A stretch of DNA of 64,000 nt. Origin: Flavobacteriales bacterium (GTDB lineage: Bacteria; Bacteroidota; Bacteroidia; Flavobacteriales_F; PHOS-HE28). Below are positions 60,953 through 64,000 of the stretch, in pieces. Numbering within the stretch: the first letter of the stretch is position 1; every line of letters starts with the position of its first letter. The translations under genes were made by a program, and so were the position numbers. Under the pieces are notes generated by a model. That model was not told the DNA's origin and did no database searches. It worked only from the letters and a program-made list of their open reading frames with translations. Location: contig JADKCV010000016.1 in the NCBI GenBank assembly GCA_016718655.1, positions 1 to 64,000 on the forward strand. Reading direction: 5' to 3'.

Positions 60953-61324
60953 TCAGTTTGCGCTGTGACGCACGCGGTCCGCAGCTTCGGCGGTCTTGGA
61001 AGCGGCCTTGTCCGCCGCATCAGCCACATCGTTGGCCAAGCGGCTCTTCAGGTCCTTGCCCTCCTCGAACAGGAAGCGCACGAAGTCGGTCACTTCATCC
61101 TTGGTCATGGTGGCAGCGTCACTGGCCTTGCCCTTGGCCTTGGACCATTCACCCCGCGCTTGGTCGATGAACTCATCAAGCTCGTCCTTCAGGCCTCCGG
61201 CCTTGTTGGCGATACGTTCACGGGTCTCCTTACCGGAGCGTGGCGCGAACAACACGCCCAAGGTGGCGCCCACAGCGGCGCCAGCCAGGAAACCCAATAG
61301 TCCATTTGTTCGTTCGTTGCTCAT
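60953..61324 (-). CDS. YtxH domain-containing protein
   Basis: Protein of 123 residues. An N-terminal Gly/Ala-rich membrane helix (GLLGFLAGAAVGATLGVLFAP) is followed by the APRSGKETRE motif that defines YtxH proteins, then a long charged amphipathic helix to the end. Homologues are induced by general stress in several bacteria. It is the first gene of the run YtxH, holin-family, hypothetical, AI-2E transporter. TACCTTTC on the minus strand at 61369-61376 is a plausible -7 box. Confidence 0.88.
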   Translation of the reverse strand: MSNERTNGLLGFLAGAAVGATLGVLFAPRSGKETRERIANKAGGLKDELDEFIDQARGEWSKAKGKASDAATMTKDEVTDFVRFLFEEGKDLKSRLANDVADAADKAASKTAEAADRVRHSAN

Positions 61325-61417
61325 GTCATGCGGTTTTCCTTCAGTACGGTGGTGTACGGAAGTTGGTAGAAAGGTAGGTCATCCGAACGCGCTTTCCGAT
61401 GATCGGGGTCATTGGTT

Positions 61418-61436
61418 CATCTGCTTCTGGCAGATG
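61418..61436 (-). terminator. hairpin after the DUF3817 gene
   Basis: CATCTGC and GCAGATG form a perfect 7-base-pair stem around TTCTG, about 35 bases past the stop of the leftward DUF3817 gene. It is short and lacks a U tract. Confidence 0.35.
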
Positions 61437-61470
61437 TGGCGCCAGCAAAGGGTGCGCGTTGATCCGACCC

Positions 61471-61758
61471 TTAACGCAACCACTTCCGTTCCATCACGAA
61501 CGTGCCGAACGGCAGGACCGAAGCGGCCCCGAGGCCGATGACGCGTTCCGCATCCCACTTCAGTTTGGTGAACAGGGGGATGGCGGCCACCCAATAAGCG
61601 ATGAAGAGCACCCCGTGCGCCCAGCCGACATATTTCACGGCAAGGGGCATGTCAGCCAGGTACTTCAAGGGCATGGCGATGAAGAGCAGGACAAGGAAGC
61701 TCCAGCCTTCGGCGATGGCCACGCGGCGGAAACGGGTGATGATGGGGGAATCGTTCAT
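61471..61758 (-). CDS. DUF3817 domain-containing membrane protein
   Basis: Protein of 95 residues with three hydrophobic helices and the DUF3817 signature: RVAIAEGWSFLVLLFIAMPLK near the N terminus, VGWAHGVLFIAYW near residue 46 and SVLPFGTFVMERKW at the end. Function is unknown; the domain is widespread and found fused to transporters in some bacteria. An ACCTTTG element lies 7 bases before the ATG. Confidence 0.88.
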   Translation of the reverse strand: MNDSPIITRFRRVAIAEGWSFLVLLFIAMPLKYLADMPLAVKYVGWAHGVLFIAYWVAAIPLFTKLKWDAERVIGLGAASVLPFGTFVMERKWLR

Positions 61759-61800
61759 TTCGGTACAAAGGTCGCACGTGATAACGACCGGCCCATGCGT

Positions 61801-62547
61801 TCAACTCAGATGCAACCGACCTGTTCGCGAAAGCAGGAAGACCACTGCCAGGGCCACGATACTGATCATCAGGTACGCGAAGCCATACGCGGTCAGGGTG
61901 CGGAAAGTGACCTTCCCTGTGCCCATACGCGGGAAGAGCTGCGTGAACGCCCAGACGAAAAGCCCCACGGAAAGCACCGTAACCACGGCCGACTCGATCA
62001 TGATGAACACCTTGTTATCGAAGATGAAGATCAAGGGCATCAGCATCAGATTGAGCATGATGCGTTGGGAGGCGAGAAAGGAATTGATCACCACATGCTC
62101 CACCAGATTGAAGTCCTGATTGCGGAAGAAGAGCCAGGTTGAGAAGGAGATGAACGGCAGGGACGCGAGTTCGATCCACACATAGTGACCGTTGATCCAA
62201 TCCATGACCAATTTGACACCCTCCTGGTCACCATTGACCCTGATGCCACTCATGGGCGCTTCGAGCAGATACCCCAACAGGCCCATCAGACCGGCGCAGA
62301 ACGCCAACAAGGGAATGGGGCGGAAGTGACTGATGCGCTTACCCGCGATGTACTCCCGTATGGTGTGACCCGGACGGGTGAACAGTTGCTTGGCGGTGTA
62401 CAATGCACCCCGATCCCAAGCGAACACGCCAGCGGGCAGTTCGTGAAAGACGTAGCGCCAAGTGAATCGGGGAAGGTCCACCGATTGACCGCAGTGCGCG
62501 CAATACGCATCACGTACATTCCGCTCGCAGTTGGCGCAGACGCTCAT
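61801..62547 (-). CDS. DUF3667 zinc-ribbon membrane protein
   Basis: Protein of 248 residues. It opens with a two-knuckle zinc ribbon (CANC and CAHCGQ, residues 4-19), then LPRFTWRYVFHELPAGVFAWDRG and FTRPGHTIREYIAGKR, the DUF3667 signature. About five hydrophobic helices follow (75-93, 120-140, 155-175, 180-205 and 222-242). The function of this Bacteroidota family is unknown. A TACTTCG box ends four bases before the ATG. Confidence 0.88.
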   Translation of the reverse strand: MSVCANCERNVRDAYCAHCGQSVDLPRFTWRYVFHELPAGVFAWDRGALYTAKQLFTRPGHTIREYIAGKRISHFRPIPLLAFCAGLMGLLGYLLEAPMSGIRVNGDQEGVKLVMDWINGHYVWIELASLPFISFSTWLFFRNQDFNLVEHVVINSFLASQRIMLNLMLMPLIFIFDNKVFIMIESAVVTVLSVGLFVWAFTQLFPRMGTGKVTFRTLTAYGFAYLMISIVALAVVFLLSRTGRLHLS

Positions 62548-62585
62548 AGAGCGAAGTAAACGGAAAAGGGAATGAGGATGACGGT

Positions 62586-63512
62586 TCAGCTTCGCACGGG
62601 CACCCGCACCGCCGAGAAGGCCCGCATCTTCACGCTGTAGCTGTGGCCCTTGCTGATGATGTGCACCTTCATGCCTTCGATGCTGAACGGCTCGCCCTCT
62701 TCCACATCGGCATAATCGCTGTAGGTGGTATCGTGGCCATCGAAGATCATCACCTGGCCGCTGCCGATGGTCTCCAGCATATCGGCACCGGTGATCACCA
62801 CGCCGGTGTCCTCGCCAAGACCGATACCGATGGCCGCAGGATTGGCCGCCACGGCTTGGGTCAGCCGGCTGAAGCGCCCGCGTTCGACGAAATGGCTGTC
62901 GATGATCACATCATGGATGAGGGCAGCCCCGGTGGTCAGCTTCACGCCCCCTTTGATCAATCCGGAAGCGCTATGGCCTTGGTAGATCATGGTGCTGCTC
63001 ATGCACATGGCGCCCGCACTGGTGCCAGCGATCACGAAGCCGGCCTCTTCCTGGTAGCGGCGTTTCATCAGCTGCAGGAAGGCCGTTCCGCCGAAGATGG
63101 TGGTCAGGCGCAACTGGTTGCCCCCGCTCATCATCACCCCATCACACTTGGCCAGTCGCTTGATCATGTCCGGCCGCACATCGCTGCGATCGCGAATGTC
63201 CATGATGTCGAGGTTGTTGGCACCTAGTCGTCCGAACGCCTCGATGTAGTTCTGGCCTACTTCCTCAGGGATGCTGCTGGCACTGGTGATCACCGCGATC
63301 CGTTTTTCCGGGCCACCGATCTCGTCCACCACCCGGCGCAGAATGCCTTCTTCGATGAACTTATGGGTGAAGACCTTGGTATTGTGGCCTCCTTCGGGCT
63401 CTTTGCCCTTGTCCTCGTTACCGCCGATGGCGATGAGCTTTCCTTTGGGTGTCATATAGCGTGATTTCCCCCCGCCCCCGGTGCCCGATCGACGCTCCTC
63501 CAGCATCTTCAT
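62586..63512 (-). CDS. cphB: cyanophycinase
   Basis: Serine peptidase of family S51 that cuts cyanophycin into beta-Asp-Arg dipeptides. The catalytic Ser sits in IAGTSAGAMCMS near residue 171, with the preceding MMSGGNQLRLT near 130 and a DSHFVERGRFSRL stretch near 208 typical of cyanophycinases. Length is 308 residues. There is no evident signal peptide, so it is the cytosolic form. The start could be ATG 63512 or an internal ATG about 20 codons later (MTPKGKLIAIGG). It is divergent from cphA, with about 150 bases between starts. Confidence 0.93.
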   Translation of the reverse strand: MKMLEERRSGTGGGGKSRYMTPKGKLIAIGGNEDKGKEPEGGHNTKVFTHKFIEEGILRRVVDEIGGPEKRIAVITSASSIPEEVGQNYIEAFGRLGANNLDIMDIRDRSDVRPDMIKRLAKCDGVMMSGGNQLRLTTIFGGTAFLQLMKRRYQEEAGFVIAGTSAGAMCMSSTMIYQGHSASGLIKGGVKLTTGAALIHDVIIDSHFVERGRFSRLTQAVAANPAAIGIGLGEDTGVVITGADMLETIGSGQVMIFDGHDTTYSDYADVEEGEPFSIEGMKVHIISKGHSYSVKMRAFSAVRVPVRS

Positions 63513-63564
63513 CGGGCCTCTCGGACCCGCCAGCCTGCTGGAACTGCGCCTGTCGTACGAAGTG

Positions 63565-63572
63565 CGAAGGTA
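63565..63572 (-). promoter_or_regulatory. -7-like box for cyanophycinase
   Basis: TACCTTCG on the minus strand, one mismatch from TAnnTTTG, 52 bases before ATG 63512. Confidence 0.4.
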
Positions 63573-63608
63573 GACGGATGCGACTTGACGGTAAAGTGAA
63601 GGTCAAGA

Positions 63609-63640
63609 TTTGATGAACAGCGAAGGGTCCGCTATCTTCC
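63609..63640 (+). promoter_or_regulatory. promoter of cphA
   Basis: TTTG (63609-63612) and TATCTTCC (63633-63640) are 20 bases apart. That is the expected spacing of Bacteroidetes -33 and -7 elements, although the -7 box has two mismatches. ATG follows at 63666. Confidence 0.45.
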
Positions 63641-63665
63641 GCCACGGCTTACCCCCATACACCAC

Positions 63666-64000
63666 ATGCGCATCCTCGAACTCAAGGCCATGCGTGGCCC
63701 CAACTACTGGTCCGTCAAGCGTCATCACCTCATCGTCATGCGCCTCGATATCGAGGACCTGGAGGAGAAGCCCACGGACAAGATCCCCGGGTTCTACGAG
63801 CGCATTCAGGCCCTGCTGCCCACCATGGTCAGCCACCGCTGTAGCGAGGACCATGAGGGCGGCTTCTGGGAACGCGTGAAGCGCGGCACTTGGATGGGTC
63901 ACGTGATCGAACATATCGCGTTGGAGATCCAGACGCTGGCCGGTATGGAGACGGGCTTCGGTCGCACACGGAGTACCCGCGACCACGGTATCTACAATGT
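63666..64000 (+). CDS. cphA: cyanophycin synthetase, N-terminal part
   Basis: The first 111 codons of cyanophycin synthetase, cut by the right edge. The visible part matches the CphA1 N-terminal domain: LELKAMRGPNYWSVKRHHLIVMRLD at the start, DKIPGFYERI near residue 38, MGHVIEHIALEIQTLAGM near 78 and GFGRTRST near 97. The full enzyme adds Asp to a poly-Asp backbone and Arg to the side chains using ATP. The ATP-grasp and Mur-ligase-like domains lie outside the window. Divergent arrangement with cyanophycinase supports the call. Confidence 0.93.
   Translation, partial: MRILELKAMRGPNYWSVKRHHLIVMRLDIEDLEEKPTDKIPGFYERIQALLPTMVSHRCSEDHEGGFWERVKRGTWMGHVIEHIALEIQTLAGMETGFGRTRSTRDHGIYN

Noticed and set aside
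1..64000. tRNA or rRNA genes, CRISPR arrays, insertion sequences or an origin.
   Set aside because: No T-loop-like GGTTCGA contexts with cloverleaf potential, no spaced direct repeats, no transposase-like proteins and no DnaA-box clusters were seen by reading; a dedicated tRNA scan was not possible.

Overview
The window reads as a chromosomal piece of a high-GC member of the Bacteroidota, most likely Flavobacteriales. The support is: secreted proteins ending in type IX secretion (T9SS) type A sorting domains; the T9SS gene porQ beside cmk; the Bacteroidetes-type GlmU-like nucleotidyltransferase; DUF4468, DUF4920 and DUF3667 proteins; and many promoters with the Bacteroidetes -7 element TAnnTTTG. 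Coding density is very high. No gene-free stretch exceeds about 300 bases, and I see no rRNA, tRNA, CRISPR array, insertion sequence or prophage.

Layout. 0-3 kb: MscS channel, DUF389 membrane protein and a GNAT acetyltransferase, all with single-base reading-frame breaks. 3-13 kb: prolyl oligopeptidase, two histidine kinases (both frame-broken), two stand-alone receivers, an NYN-nuclease/cold-shock protein, a KefB-like antiporter and a PaaY-like carbonic anhydrase homologue. 13-19 kb: DUF47 regulator plus PiT phosphate transporter, GlmU-like protein, Lon. 19-33 kb: secreted subtilase, queA, a lipoprotein, porQ, cmk, a tyrosine phosphatase with TGA at its catalytic cysteine, a low-GC orphan, ispH, rpsA, pyrR-pyrB, a STAS protein, a T9SS cargo protein and RNase Z. 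33-43 kb: LuxR-type regulator, BadF/BcrA-type sugar kinase, membrane patatin, a histidine-degradation run (hutI, CPBP protease, bifunctional FTCD) and a secreted SGNH hydrolase. 43-54 kb: aroC, a very large AsmA protein, an OmpA/PD40 outer-membrane protein, a secreted lysyl-endopeptidase-like protease, TerC, a PLP sulfur-amino-acid enzyme and a membrane glycosyltransferase. 55-64 kb: RimK ligase with its retropepsin-like partner, DUF4920 lipoprotein, isoaspartyl peptidase, an envelope-stress-like set (YtxH, holin-family, AI-2E transporter), DUF3817, DUF3667, and divergent cyanophycinase and cyanophycin synthetase.

How the genes work together. PorQ and four or five secreted proteins are parts or clients of T9SS. 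The cyanophycin synthetase, cyanophycinase and isoaspartyl peptidase would together make and fully degrade an Asp-Arg storage polymer. HutI and FTCD carry out the last steps of histidine degradation to glutamate. DUF47 and PiT form a phosphate uptake unit. RimK and the retropepsin-like protein form a known modification/processing pair.

Two global patterns stand out. Single-base indels, mostly in short homopolymers, break genes mainly in the first 9 kb and look like residual assembly errors. At least seven genes have a -7-like box ending only 4-6 bases before the start codon, which predicts leaderless mRNAs.
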